Under the pieces are notes generated by a model that did not search any database, was not told the origin of the DNA, and saw nothing but the letters and a program-made list of their open reading frames with translations. 64,000 bases of DNA from Streptomyces cupreus (GTDB taxonomy: Bacteria; Actinomycetota; Actinomycetes; Streptomycetales; Streptomycetaceae): assembly GCF_014257025.1 (NCBI RefSeq), contig NZ_JACMSF010000014.1:1-64000 (forward strand), read 5' to 3'. Shown in pieces: positions 19,576 through 30,392 of this stretch. Position 1 is the stretch's first letter; the number at the start of each line of letters is the position of its first letter. The translations under genes and the position numbers were made by a program.

Positions 19576-20115
19576 ATGCGAATCTGCGTCTTCCTCTCCG
19601 CGGCCGATCTCGACGAGCGTTACACCCGCCCCGCGCGGGAGTTCGCGAACCTGCTGGGCAAGGGCGGTCACACGCTCGTCTGGGGCGGCTCCGACGTCGG
19701 GCTGATGAAGGTGGTCGCCGACGGGGTGCAGCAGGCCGGTGGGCGGCTGCTCGGCGTCTCGGTGGGCTTCCTGGCCGCCAAGGCCTACCAGGGCGCCGAC
19801 GAGATGGTCATCGCGAAGGATCTGGCCGAGCGGAAGAAGCTGCTGCTGGAGAAGGCCGACGCGGTGGTGGTCATGGTCGGCGGGACGGGCACGCTGGACG
19901 AGGCGACGGAGATCCTGGAGCTCAAGAAGCACGGGCACACGGACAAGCCGGTGGTGCTGCTGAACACGGCGGGCTTCTACGACGGCCTGAAGGAGCAGTT
20001 CCGCCGCATGGAGAACGAGGGCTTCCTGCCCCGGCCGCTGACCGACCTCGTGTTCTTCGCGGAGGAGCCGGTGGGGGCGCTGGCGTATCTGGAGGAGAGC
20101 CAGGGTGTGGAGTGA
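19576..20115 (+). CDS. LOG-family (TIGR00730-type) nucleotide-binding protein
   Basis: A 179-residue Rossmann-fold protein of the LOG/lysine-decarboxylase-like family, whose best-known members release cytokinin base from riboside monophosphates. The N-terminal strand is MRICVFLSA, GGSDVGLMKVVADG follows, then AERKKLLLEKADAVVVMVGGTGTLDEATEIL. The usual PGGxGTxxE motif reads VGGTGTLDE here, with Val replacing Pro while the key Gly, Thr and Glu remain. TACGGT at 19564-19569 followed by six bases to the ATG suggests a leaderless message. The actual substrate in bacteria is uncertain. Confidence 0.85.
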   Translation: MRICVFLSAADLDERYTRPAREFANLLGKGGHTLVWGGSDVGLMKVVADGVQQAGGRLLGVSVGFLAAKAYQGADEMVIAKDLAERKKLLLEKADAVVVMVGGTGTLDEATEILELKKHGHTDKPVVLLNTAGFYDGLKEQFRRMENEGFLPRPLTDLVFFAEEPVGALAYLEESQGVE

Positions 20116-20133
20116 CGGCGCTGTAGTGCGACG

Positions 20134-20832
20134 ATGGCCGGCATGGCTACTCATGTGATCACCGGGGCCGGTTCCGGCATCGGCGCGGCCGTCGCGCGTC
20201 GGCTGCACGCGCGCGGGGACGAACTTGTGCTGCACGCGCGTGACGCGGGGCGGGCGAAGGAGTTGGCGGCGGAGTTTCCCGGAGCGCGGATACTGGTGGG
20301 TGACCTTGCCGACCCCGACAAGCTGTCGTGGGCCTTCTCCCACCAGTCGCTCCCGGACCGGGTGGACTCGCTGCTGCACATCGCGGGTGTGGTGGACCTG
20401 GGGCGGGTGGGCGATCTGACCCCCAAGTCCTGGCGCCACCAGCTGAACGTCAACCTCATCGCGCCGGCGGAACTGACCCGGCACTTCCTGCCGCAGTTGC
20501 GGGCCACGCGGGGCCATGTGGTGTTCGTGAACTCGGGCGCGGGTCTGAACGCGCATGCCGAATGGTCGGCCTACGCGGCGTCCAAGCACGGTCTGAAGGC
20601 GCTGGCGGACTCGCTGCGCCACGAGGAGCACGCGAACGGCGTCCGCGTCACGTCGGTCTACCCCGGCCGTACGGCGAGCCCTATGCAGGCGAAGGTCCAC
20701 CAGCAGGAGGGCAAGGAGTACGACGAGTCGAAGTGGATCGACCCGGAGTCGGTGGCGACGACGATCCTGACGGCCCTGGACCTCCCAAGGGACGCGGAAA
20801 TCAACGACGTGACGATCCGCCCGGGCCGCTGA
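20134..20832 (+). CDS. Short-chain dehydrogenase/reductase (SDR)
   Basis: A 232-residue classical SDR. The cofactor motif is ITGAGSGIG near the N-terminus, an AGV block follows at SLLHIAGVVDLG, and the catalytic residues are Ser in VFVNSGAG and YAASK. The substrate is unknown; it is shorter than many SDRs (about 250). Two in-frame ATGs, at 20134 and 20143, are both possible starts and neither has a clear ribosome-binding site. It follows the LOG gene by 18 bp and is probably co-transcribed. Confidence 0.87.
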   Translation: MAGMATHVITGAGSGIGAAVARRLHARGDELVLHARDAGRAKELAAEFPGARILVGDLADPDKLSWAFSHQSLPDRVDSLLHIAGVVDLGRVGDLTPKSWRHQLNVNLIAPAELTRHFLPQLRATRGHVVFVNSGAGLNAHAEWSAYAASKHGLKALADSLRHEEHANGVRVTSVYPGRTASPMQAKVHQQEGKEYDESKWIDPESVATTILTALDLPRDAEINDVTIRPGR

Positions 20833-20860
20833 CCCCGCACACCTACGTAGGCTTCCCCGC

Positions 20861-21862
20861 GTGAACGCACACTTCAGCTTTGCCCCCGCCACCGGTGTCG
20901 GATCCATGCCGGGCGGCGATGCCCGGGAGGCCGCCAAGACGGTCACCGGGTCCTTCGAGGACTTCCCGTTCCTCGCCGAGCTCCCCGCCCGCGGCCCCGG
21001 CGCCGACATGATCGGCCGCACCGCCGGAATGCTCGTCGAGCTGTACGCACGCGTGGAGCCCAGCGGATGGAGGATCGGCGACCGGCCGGGAAGGGACACC
21101 AAGCGTGCCCGCTCCTGGCTCGGCCAAGACCTCGACGCGCTGGAGGAGTTCACGCAGGGATACGAGGGGCAGCTCAAGGTGCAGGCCGTCGGCCCCTGGA
21201 CCCTCGCCGCCGCGCTGGAACTGAAGAACGGCGAGTCCGCCCTCTCCGACCCCGGCGCCTGCCGCGACCTCACCGCCTCGCTCACCGAGGGCCTGCGCGT
21301 CCACCTCGCGGAGGTCCAGCGCCGCATCCCCGGCGCCCAACTGGTACTCCAGCTCGACGAACCCTCCCTCACCGCGGTCCTGAGAGGGCAGGTCAAGACC
21401 GCCAGCGGCTATCGGACGCACCGGGCCGTGGACCGCCAAGTCGTCGAGGCCGCGCTTCGCGATGTCCTCGGGGTTCACGCCCACGGCCCCACCGTGGTCC
21501 ACTCATGCGCACCGGACGTCCCCTTCGCCCTCCTGCGCAGAGCGGGCGCCATGGCGATCTCCTTCGACTTCGCGCTCCTCACCGAGCGTGACGACGACAC
21601 GATCGGCGAGGCGGTGGAGGCGGGCACCCGGCTGTTCGCCGGTGTCGTCCGGGGCACGGACGGCCCATTGTCAGACCCTGCCGGTAGCGTCATGGGTGTC
21701 AGGACGCTGTGGCGCAGGCTGGGGCTGCGACCGGGGCTTCTCGCGGAGTCCGTCACGATCACCCCGGCGTGCGGACTCGCGGGCGCTTCCCCGGAGTACG
21801 CCCGCAAGGCTCTCGCCCACTGCGTCCGGGCGGCGAGATCCCTCGCGGACAACCCAGAGTAA
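20861..21862 (+). CDS. MetE-like (cobalamin-independent methionine synthase C-terminal) family protein
   Basis: A 333-residue protein with the UROD/MetE-like TIM-barrel fold: GVGSMPGGDAREA at the start, LQLDEPSLTAVL in the middle, VVHSCAPDVPFALL and TITPACGLAGAS at the end. The HSC and PACG cysteines are the type of zinc ligands used by methionine synthases, so a methyl-transfer role is plausible. The protein is far shorter than full MetE (about 750), so it is not the housekeeping synthase. TAGGCT at 20848-20853 eight bases before the GTG suggests a leaderless promoter. It is followed 15 bp later by ligA. Confidence 0.82.
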   Translation: MNAHFSFAPATGVGSMPGGDAREAAKTVTGSFEDFPFLAELPARGPGADMIGRTAGMLVELYARVEPSGWRIGDRPGRDTKRARSWLGQDLDALEEFTQGYEGQLKVQAVGPWTLAAALELKNGESALSDPGACRDLTASLTEGLRVHLAEVQRRIPGAQLVLQLDEPSLTAVLRGQVKTASGYRTHRAVDRQVVEAALRDVLGVHAHGPTVVHSCAPDVPFALLRRAGAMAISFDFALLTERDDDTIGEAVEAGTRLFAGVVRGTDGPLSDPAGSVMGVRTLWRRLGLRPGLLAESVTITPACGLAGASPEYARKALAHCVRAARSLADNPE

Positions 21863-21877
21863 CGGGAGGACAACACG

Positions 21878-24070
21878 GTGGCCGGCGACAAGCAAGCGGA
21901 GACGACGGTGCCCGCCAAGGCGCGGGAAAAGCACGCCAAGCTCGCTGAGCAGATCGAGGAGCACCGCTTCCGGTACTACGTGAAGGACGCTCCCGTCGTC
22001 AGCGACGCGGAGTTCGACAAGCTCCTGCGCTCCCTGGAGTCGCTGGAGGAGGAGTATCCGGAGCTGCGCACCCCGGACTCGCCGACCCAGAAGGTCGCGG
22101 GGGCGTACGAGACGGAGTTCACGGCGGTCGAGCACCGCCAGCGGATGCTCTCCCTGGACAATGCCTTCGACGACCTGGAGCTCGCCGCCTGGGCCGAGCG
22201 CGTCCACAAGGACGTCGGCACCAGCGCGTACCACTTCCTGTGCGAGCTGAAGGTCGACGGCCTCGCCGTGAACCTGACGTACGAGCACGGACGGCTCACG
22301 CGCGCGGCGACCCGGGGCGACGGCCGCACCGGCGAGGACATCACCCCCAATGTCCGTACGATCACGGAGATTCCGGACAGGCTGGTCGGCGACAGCATCC
22401 CGGACCTCGTCGAGATCCGCGGCGAGGTCTACTTCCCGATGGAGAAGTTCGAGGAGCTCAACGCCCGTCTGGTGGCGGCCGGCGACAAGCCCTTCGCCAA
22501 CCCGCGCAACGCCGCGGCCGGTTCGCTGCGCCAGAAGGACCCGCGCGTCACCGCCACCCGACCGCTGCACATGGTCGTCCACGGCATCGGCGCCCTGGAG
22601 GGCTTCGACGGCCTGACCCGCCTCTCCCAGGCGTACGACCTGCTCAGGACCTGGGGTCTGCCCACCTCGCGGCACAACAAGGTGGTCGGCGACCTCGACG
22701 GTGTACGGGAGTTCATCGCGTACTACGGCGAGAACCGCCACTCCGTGGAGCACGAGATCGACGGAGTCGTCGTCAAGCTCGACGAGATCCCGCTCCAGGG
22801 CCGCCTCGGCTCCACCTCGCGCGCGCCGCGCTGGGCCATCGCGTACAAGTACGCGCCGGAGGAGGTCAACACCAAGCTGGTCAACATCCGCGTGGGAGTG
22901 GGCCGTACGGGCCGGGTCACGCCGTACGCCCAGGTCGAGCCGGTGACGGTGGCCGGTTCGGAGGTCGAGTTCGCCACTCTGCACAACCAGGACGTGGTCA
23001 AGGCCAAGGGCGTCCTGATCGGCGACACCGTGGTGCTGCGCAAGGCCGGTGACGTCATCCCGGAGATCCTCGGCCCGGTCGTCGACCTGCGCGACGGCAG
23101 CGAGCGCGAGTTCGTGATGCCGAGCGAGTGCCCCGAGTGCGGTACGGCGCTGCGGCCCATGAAGGAGGGCGACGTCGACCTGCGCTGCCCGAACGCCCGG
23201 ACCTGCCCGGCCCAGTTGCGCGAGCGCCTGTTCTACCTCGCGGGCCGCAAGTCGCTGGACATCGAGCACTTCGGCTACGTCGCCGCGGCCGCGCTCACCA
23301 AGCCCTTGGAGCCCGAGGACCCGCCGCTGGTCGACGAGGGCGATCTGTTCGACCTGACCATCGAGCAGTTGCTGCCCATCAAGGCGTACGTCCTGGACCA
23401 GGACAGCGGCCTGCCCAAGCGGGACCCGAAGACCGGTGAGGAGAAGATCGCGACGGTCTTCGCCAACCAGCAGGGCGAGCCGAAGAAGAACGCGCTTGCC
23501 ATGCTGGAGAACATCCAGGCGGCCAAGGAGCGCCCGCTCGCCCGGGTCCTCACGGGCCTGTCGATCCGTCATGTGGGCCCGGTCGCCGCCGAGGCGCTGG
23601 CCCGTGAATTCCGCTCGATCGAGCGGATCGAGCAGGCGAGCGAGGCGGAGCTGGCGGGCACCGACGGCGTCGGCGCGATCATCGCCGCCTCGCTCAAGGA
23701 GTGGTTCGCCGAGGAGTGGCACCAGGAGATCCTCCGCAAGTGGAGAGCGGCCGGTGTCCGCATGGAGGAGGAGGGCTCCGGCGAGGACGAGGGCCCGCGC
23801 CCGCTCGAAGGGCTCACCGTCGTCGTGACCGGCACCTTGGAGCACTTCACCCGGGACGGCGCCAAGGAGGCCCTGCAGACCCGGGGAGCGAAAGTGACCG
23901 GTTCGGTTTCGAAGAAGACGTCCTTCGTGGTTGTGGGGGACAATCCTGGCTCGAAGTACGACAAGGCCATGCAGCTCAAGGTGCCCGTTCTGAACGAGGA
24001 CGGCTTCGACGTCCTGCTGGAACAGGGTCCCGAGGCGGCGGCCGAAGTCGCGCTTCCGACCGAGGAGTAG
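21878..24070 (+). CDS. ligA: NAD-dependent DNA ligase LigA
   Basis: A 730-residue replicative DNA ligase that seals nicks using NAD. The order is: Ia domain (RYYVKDAPVVSDAEFDKLLR), the adenylated lysine Lys125 in CELKVDGLAVNL, the OB fold, a four-cysteine zinc finger (CPECGTALRPM then LRCPNARTCPAQ), helix-hairpin-helix repeats, and a C-terminal BRCT domain (LEGLTVVVTGTLEHFTRDGAKEAL). The GTG at 21878 has CGGGAGGA upstream. A 40-residue insertion around QDSGLPKRDPKTGEEK lies within the region after the zinc finger. Length and domains are complete. Confidence 0.97.
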   Translation: MAGDKQAETTVPAKAREKHAKLAEQIEEHRFRYYVKDAPVVSDAEFDKLLRSLESLEEEYPELRTPDSPTQKVAGAYETEFTAVEHRQRMLSLDNAFDDLELAAWAERVHKDVGTSAYHFLCELKVDGLAVNLTYEHGRLTRAATRGDGRTGEDITPNVRTITEIPDRLVGDSIPDLVEIRGEVYFPMEKFEELNARLVAAGDKPFANPRNAAAGSLRQKDPRVTATRPLHMVVHGIGALEGFDGLTRLSQAYDLLRTWGLPTSRHNKVVGDLDGVREFIAYYGENRHSVEHEIDGVVVKLDEIPLQGRLGSTSRAPRWAIAYKYAPEEVNTKLVNIRVGVGRTGRVTPYAQVEPVTVAGSEVEFATLHNQDVVKAKGVLIGDTVVLRKAGDVIPEILGPVVDLRDGSEREFVMPSECPECGTALRPMKEGDVDLRCPNARTCPAQLRERLFYLAGRKSLDIEHFGYVAAAALTKPLEPEDPPLVDEGDLFDLTIEQLLPIKAYVLDQDSGLPKRDPKTGEEKIATVFANQQGEPKKNALAMLENIQAAKERPLARVLTGLSIRHVGPVAAEALAREFRSIERIEQASEAELAGTDGVGAIIAASLKEWFAEEWHQEILRKWRAAGVRMEEEGSGEDEGPRPLEGLTVVVTGTLEHFTRDGAKEALQTRGAKVTGSVSKKTSFVVVGDNPGSKYDKAMQLKVPVLNEDGFDVLLEQGPEAAAEVALPTEE

Positions 24071-24340
24071 GCGGCGGTAGCGGTTGAAGGCCACCCGATC
24101 GGCGCATACCAGATGCATACGGGTGGCCGGGGCGCATTCGGGCAACCGTCGACGACCGCTGCCCGTGGAAGCCTTCTGCGGCCTACTGTTGAGATGTGCG
24201 CCTGCCGTGCCCAGCTGCGGTTGGGGCATTCCCTTGCTCTTGATGAGCTGGGGGAAGGGTTTTCCAACGCGGTGCCGCCCGGGGGTTGTCGGGCAACGGG
24301 CCGCGTGGCGTGGGCACCGCCGGCTGTGAGAGGGACGGGA

Positions 24341-26581
24341 ATGGAACCGACCGAGAGCGCCGCCCCGGACTCACGGCTGCGCCTGCGCCGGGTCACCGGC
24401 GCCTGGCGGGCGAGCCGCTGGTCCGGGTGGGCCGCCGGGCGCTCGGGCGCGGCCGGACGCGCCGCGGTACCGCTCACCGGGGCGGACGGCCGTGGCGCCG
24501 CACAGCTCACCGTCGAGCGCGTCCCCGGCCTGGCGGAGAGCGAGGCCGAACGGCACCTGTCCTGGCCCGCGCTGCCCGCGGCCGTCGTGGCGGCGGCCGG
24601 CTTCGTGCTCGGCGCCGGCTTCTACCGCGCCTTCACCGGCGGCCACGCCCTCTTCCCGTCCGGCACCGTCGGCTGGTCGCTGGCCGTGCTCACCGGCATC
24701 ATCGTCGGCCACCTCGTCGCCCTCGGCCGGGCCCGCTGGTGGGGCGGCACCGGCTCCGGCGCCGCCCTCACCCTCGCCGTCCTGATGCTCTACGGCTGGG
24801 TGCCCGCCGGCATGGTCAGCCTCACCGTCGTCGTGCTGGTCGGCATAGCCCGCCGCCACCGCTGGCGGCAGGGCGTCCTGCACGGCTCGGTGGACATCCT
24901 CGGCATCGCCGCCGGCGCCCTGGTGATGGCCGCCTTCGGCCGGGTCCCGTCCGTCGAGGACCCCTGGAACCCCGACACCTGGACCTTCTACACCGCCCCC
25001 GAGGTGGTGCTGGTCGCCGCCGCCTACCTCCTGGTCACCCGCACCCTGCTGTGGTACCTGCACGCCCCGCGCAGCCGAGGACTGCCCACCGTCGCCCGCA
25101 CCGCCCTGGTCAGACAGGGCCTCGTCGCGGTCGCCCTGCTCGGCATCGCCCCGCTGGTCTGTGTCGTCGCCATGGCCAAGCCGGTGCTGCTGCCGCTGTT
25201 CTCCATCCCGCTGATCGCGCTCGACTCCACCCTGTGGATAGCCCGAGCCCGCGCCGAGGAGCAGCTGCGCGACCCGCTGACCGGGCTGCCCAACCGGCAG
25301 TGGCTGCTGGAGCGGATCTGGACCGCGCTCGACGACGCCGAGCGGATCGGCGCCCGGTCCGCGCTGATGCTGATCGACCTGGACCGATTCCGGTCGGTCA
25401 ACGACACTCTCGGTCATCTCGCCGGTGACCGGCTGCTGCTCCAGATAGCCGACCGGCTCCGGCTGGCGCTGCCCCGCGGCGCCGAGGCCGCGCGCCTGGG
25501 CGGTGACGAGTTCGCCGTCTTACTGCCGGTCGCCGACTCCACGACGTCCGCGACCCGGGTCGCCCGCAGTCTGGTCGCCGACCTCAGCTCCCCGCTCGAT
25601 CTCGACGGCCTCACCCTGGTCCTGGAGGCCAGCGCCGGTGTCGCCGTCTTCCCGGACCACGCCCTGGACGCCGAGGGCCTGCTGCGCCGCGCGGACGTGG
25701 CGATGTACCAGGCGAAGCGGGACCGTACGGGCGTGGAGGTGTACGAGTCCAAGCGGGACTCCAACACCCCCGACCGCCTCGGCCTCCTCGGCGATCTGCG
25801 CCGGGCGCTGGACGCGCACGAGGTGCAGCTGCACTACCAGCCCAAGGTCCGCTTCGACGGCCAGGTGGCGGGCCTTGAGGCGCTGGTGCGCTGGGTGCAC
25901 CCGGAGCGCGGGAAGGTGCCGCCGGACGAGTTCATAGCCATCGCCGAGTCCTCCGGGCTGATGCCCTATCTGACCGAGTACGTCCTGGACACGGCGCTCG
26001 CCCAGGTCGCCAAGTGGCGGGCCCAGGGCCTGTACGTCCCGGTCGCCGTCAATGTCTCCCCGCGCGACGTCCACACCCCGGGCTTCGCTGGCTCGGTCGC
26101 CGCCCGGCTCGCCCGGCACGGCGTCCCGGCGGGGGCGCTCCAGTTGGAGATAACCGAGCATGTCCTCCTGGAGGACCCGCAGCGCGCCGCCGACACCCTC
26201 GCGGGCCTGACCGGGCACGGCGTGAAGATGTCCCTGGACGACTTCGGCACGGGTTATTCGTCCCTCGTGCACCTCAGGCGGCTCCCGGTGAGCGAGCTGA
26301 AGATCGACCGTTCGTTCGTGGCCCGGCTCGCGGTGGACACCGAGGACGCCGAGATCGTCCGCTGCACGGTGGATCTGGCCCACTCCCTCGGCCTGCTCGT
26401 GGTCGCCGAGGGAGTCGAGGACGACGAGACCTGGGAACGCCTGCGCGACCTGGGCTGCGACGCCGTACAGGGGTGGCTGGTCGCGGCCGCGATGCCGCCG
26501 GAGGAGACCACGGCGTGGCTGAGGGCGAGGGGATCACGGGGTTGGCAGAGGCCGAGGGCGGCGCTGCCGGCGGCGGAGTGA
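24341..26581 (+). CDS. rmdB: Membrane GGDEF/EAL c-di-GMP phosphodiesterase, RmdB-like
   Basis: A 746-residue protein with about six N-terminal membrane segments (for example LPAAVVAAAGFVLGAGF and VVLVAAAYLLVTRTLLWYL), a GGDEF domain with intact GGDEF at 387-391, and an EAL domain with EAL at 513-515 and DDFGTGYSS. The EAL catalytic motifs are intact, so phosphodiesterase activity is expected. The inhibitory I-site before GGDEF is lost (PRGA instead of RxxD). From memory it corresponds to S. coelicolor RmdB (SCO5495), which affects development. Codon 394 (25520-25522) is TTA, the only one I found in this window, making translation potentially bldA-dependent. The ATG at 24341 follows GAGAGGGACGGGA. 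I see no gene in 24071-24340. Confidence 0.9.
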   Translation: MEPTESAAPDSRLRLRRVTGAWRASRWSGWAAGRSGAAGRAAVPLTGADGRGAAQLTVERVPGLAESEAERHLSWPALPAAVVAAAGFVLGAGFYRAFTGGHALFPSGTVGWSLAVLTGIIVGHLVALGRARWWGGTGSGAALTLAVLMLYGWVPAGMVSLTVVVLVGIARRHRWRQGVLHGSVDILGIAAGALVMAAFGRVPSVEDPWNPDTWTFYTAPEVVLVAAAYLLVTRTLLWYLHAPRSRGLPTVARTALVRQGLVAVALLGIAPLVCVVAMAKPVLLPLFSIPLIALDSTLWIARARAEEQLRDPLTGLPNRQWLLERIWTALDDAERIGARSALMLIDLDRFRSVNDTLGHLAGDRLLLQIADRLRLALPRGAEAARLGGDEFAVLLPVADSTTSATRVARSLVADLSSPLDLDGLTLVLEASAGVAVFPDHALDAEGLLRRADVAMYQAKRDRTGVEVYESKRDSNTPDRLGLLGDLRRALDAHEVQLHYQPKVRFDGQVAGLEALVRWVHPERGKVPPDEFIAIAESSGLMPYLTEYVLDTALAQVAKWRAQGLYVPVAVNVSPRDVHTPGFAGSVAARLARHGVPAGALQLEITEHVLLEDPQRAADTLAGLTGHGVKMSLDDFGTGYSSLVHLRRLPVSELKIDRSFVARLAVDTEDAEIVRCTVDLAHSLGLLVVAEGVEDDETWERLRDLGCDAVQGWLVAAAMPPEETTAWLRARGSRGWQRPRAALPAAE

Positions 26582-26610
26582 CGTGCCAGTTCAGGCCCAC
26601 CTGTGCGATA

Positions 26611-26690
26611 GCGCCCTTCAGGGCGCGGGGCTGTATCGATGTGCGGCTCCGCCGCGTGGGCGCAACCTGCCACGACGGCGCCGCAGCCGC
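26611..26690. repeat. Dispersed intergenic repeat, copy B
   Basis: This copy matches the repeat at 3556-3661 (GGGCGCGGGGCTGT, TCGAT, GCGGCTCCGCCGC, CGTGGGCGC, CCGCAGCCGC). It begins with an extra perfect hairpin GCGCCC-TTCA-GGGCGC at 26611-26626 that could act as terminator for the upstream GGDEF/EAL gene. It lies in the 241-bp gap before gatC. Confidence 0.75.
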
Positions 26691-26822
26691 CATACGACCC
26701 AGCAAGGCACTCCCATCCGCGGGCCCCGAGCCGCACTCCCGGGAAACCGTTTAACGGCCGGAGCCCCCCGCCCCATAGGATTGGGCCCAAACCACACACA
26801 CTCACCCCCAGAGGATCGCTGC

Positions 26823-27119
26823 ATGCCTGGCATCACGCGCGAGGAGGTCGCCCACCTCGCCCGGCTGGCGCGTCTGGAGCTGAAGCCCGAAGAGCTTGAG
26901 CACTTCGCGGGACAGCTGGACGACATCATCGGCGCGGTGGCCCGCGTCAGTGAGGTCGCCGACCAAGACGTACCGCCGACCTCGCACCCGCTCCCGCTGA
27001 CGAACGTCATGCGGGCGGACGAGGTCCGTCCGTCGCTCACCCCCGAGCAGGCGCTCTCCGGCGCCCCGGCCCAGGAGCAGCAGCGTTTCAAGGTGCCGCA
27101 GATCCTGGGGGAGGACTAA
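26823..27119 (+). CDS. gatC: Asp/Glu-tRNA amidotransferase subunit GatC
   Basis: A 98-residue small subunit that wraps and stabilises GatA in the GatCAB complex, which converts Glu-tRNA(Gln) and Asp-tRNA(Asn) to the amidated forms. The conserved start EEVAHLARLARLELKPEEL and middle PTSHPLPLTNVMRADEV are typical. GAGGA precedes the ATG at 26823. It is first in gatC-gatA-small gene-gatB; gatA starts 6 bp after its stop. Confidence 0.96.
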   Translation: MPGITREEVAHLARLARLELKPEELEHFAGQLDDIIGAVARVSEVADQDVPPTSHPLPLTNVMRADEVRPSLTPEQALSGAPAQEQQRFKVPQILGED

Positions 27120-27125
27120 GAGATC

Positions 27126-28615
<1,490 letters not shown>

Positions 28616-28619
<4 letters not shown>

Positions 28620-28855
28620 GTGCACTGACCAAGGCCAAGGGCTTCAAGAAGTCCAAGTCCGGTACGTACCTGTCCATGGCCGCCACCGCGTTCGGCGCGA
28701 TCGGCGTCGCCAAGCGGCTGAAGACGGCCCGCGCCGAGAAGGACACGCTGGTCCTGATCGACGCCACCGTGTCCGCCGTCGCCATCGTCACCGGCCTCGC
28801 CATCCTCTACCGCGAGCTGAAGCGGCTGGGCGACGACGACGTCCTGCTGGGCTGA
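28616..28855 (+). CDS. Small membrane protein inside the gat operon
   Basis: A 79-residue protein with a basic N-terminus (TKAKGFKKSKSGTYLSMAATAFGAIGVAKRLKTARAE) and one clear hydrophobic segment (VLIDATVSAVAIVTGLAIL), ending in acidic DDDVLLG. No family was recognised. The GTG at 28616 overlaps the gatA stop by 4 bp, and the gene ends 15 bp before gatB, so it is embedded in the operon. From memory a gene of this kind sits at the same place in S. coelicolor, suggesting conservation. A link to GatCAB is only inferred. Confidence 0.75.
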
Positions 28856-28870
28856 GAGGGAAGTTTCACC

Positions 28871-30385
28871 GTGACCACCACGACCGACCTGGTGTCGTAC
28901 GAGGACGCGCTGGCGTCGTACGACCCCGTCATGGGCCTTGAGGTCCATGTCGAACTCGGCACCAACACCAAGATGTTCTGCGGCTGTTCGACCGCGCTCG
29001 GTGCCGACCCGAACACCCAGACCTGCCCGGTCTGCCTCGGCATGCCCGGCGCGCTCCCGGTCGTCAACGCGACCGGCGTCGAGTCCGCCATCAAGATCGG
29101 CCTCGCGCTGAACTGCGAGATCGCCGAGTGGTGCCGCTTCGCCCGGAAGAACTACTTCTATCCGGACATGCCGAAGAACTTCCAGACCTCCCAGTACGAC
29201 GAGCCGATCGCCTTCAACGGCTACCTCGACGTACAGCTGGAGGACGGCGAGACCTTCCGTGTGGAGATCGAGCGCGCCCACATGGAGGAGGACACCGGCA
29301 AGTCGACGCACGTCGGCGGTGCCACGGGCCGTATCCATGGCGCCTCGCACTCGCTGCTGGACTACAACCGCGCCGGCATCCCGCTCATCGAGATCGTCAC
29401 CAAGCCGATCGAGGGTGCGGGCGAGCGCGCTCCCGAGGTCGCGCGGGCGTACGTCCGTGAGCTGCGCGAGCTCATCCGGGCGCTCGGTGTGTCGGAAGCC
29501 CGTATGGAGATGGGCCAGATGCGCTGCGACGTGAACCTGTCGCTGCGCCCGAACGGCACCGAGAAGTTCGGCACGCGTTCCGAGACGAAGAACGTCAACT
29601 CGCTGCGGTCCGTGGAGCGTGCGGCCCGTTTCGAGATCCAGCGGCACGCGGCCGTGCTGTCGTCCGGCGGCACGATCATCCAGGAGACCCGCCACTTCCA
29701 CGAGGACACCGGGTCGACGACCTCGGGCCGTGTGAAGGAGGAGGCCGAGGACTACCGGTACTTCCCGGAGCCGGATCTGGTGCCGGTCGCCCCGTCCCGT
29801 GAGTGGGTCGAGGAGATCCGCGCCGGGCTGCCGGAGCTGCCGCTGGCCCGCCGCAACCGGCTCCTCGCGGAGTGGGGCATCTCGGCCACCGACATGCAGG
29901 CGATCCTCAACGCCGGTGCCCTGGACCCGATCGTCGCCACCATCGACGCCGGTGCCGACGCCGCCTCCGCCCGTAAGTGGTGGATGGGCGAGCTGGCGCG
30001 CAGCGCCAACGAGTCGGGCAAGTCGCTGGACGAGCTGGCGATCACCCCGGCGCAGGTCGCCCGGGTCACCGAGCTGGTCGCGAAGGGTGACCTCAACGAC
30101 AAGCTGGCCCGCCAGGTCATCGAGGGCGTCCTCGCGGGAGAAGGCACCCCGGACGAGGTCGTCGACAAGCGCGGTCTGAAGGTCGTCTCCGACGAGGGCG
30201 CCCTGACCACCGCCGTCGAGGAGGCCATCGCCGGCAACCCGGCCATCGCGGACAAGATCCGCGGCGGCAAGGTGGCCGCGGCCGGTGCCCTGGTGGGCGC
30301 GGTCATGAAGGCCACGCGCGGCCAGGCGGACGCGGCCCGCGTCAAGGAGCTGATCCTGGAGAAGCTGGGCGTCAGCGAGGGCTGA
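28871..30385 (+). CDS. gatB: Asp/Glu-tRNA amidotransferase subunit GatB
   Basis: A 504-residue subunit that binds the mischarged tRNA, activates the side chain with ATP and transfers ammonia. The zinc-site region MFCGCSTALGADPNTQTCPVC has the CxC and CxxC pairs, followed by the family's VMGLEVHVEL start and ARKNYFYPDMPKNFQTSQYD. The C-terminal YqeY-like tail domain is present. The gene is complete and the last of the operon; a perfect hairpin follows 7 bp after the stop. Confidence 0.97.
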   Translation: MTTTTDLVSYEDALASYDPVMGLEVHVELGTNTKMFCGCSTALGADPNTQTCPVCLGMPGALPVVNATGVESAIKIGLALNCEIAEWCRFARKNYFYPDMPKNFQTSQYDEPIAFNGYLDVQLEDGETFRVEIERAHMEEDTGKSTHVGGATGRIHGASHSLLDYNRAGIPLIEIVTKPIEGAGERAPEVARAYVRELRELIRALGVSEARMEMGQMRCDVNLSLRPNGTEKFGTRSETKNVNSLRSVERAARFEIQRHAAVLSSGGTIIQETRHFHEDTGSTTSGRVKEEAEDYRYFPEPDLVPVAPSREWVEEIRAGLPELPLARRNRLLAEWGISATDMQAILNAGALDPIVATIDAGADAASARKWWMGELARSANESGKSLDELAITPAQVARVTELVAKGDLNDKLARQVIEGVLAGEGTPDEVVDKRGLKVVSDEGALTTAVEEAIAGNPAIADKIRGGKVAAAGALVGAVMKATRGQADAARVKELILEKLGVSEG

Positions 30386-30392
30386 GGCAGAG

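Noticed and set aside
19201..21396. Long minus-strand open frame across the LOG, SDR and MetE-like genes
   Set aside because: Only its 3' part (DUF427, 19201-19524) is protein-like. The rest is antisense to well-supported plus-strand genes and arises from high-GC codon bias.
21671..24229. 852-codon minus-strand open frame opposite ligA
   Set aside because: It is antisense to ligA with low-complexity Arg/Leu/Val composition and no motif.
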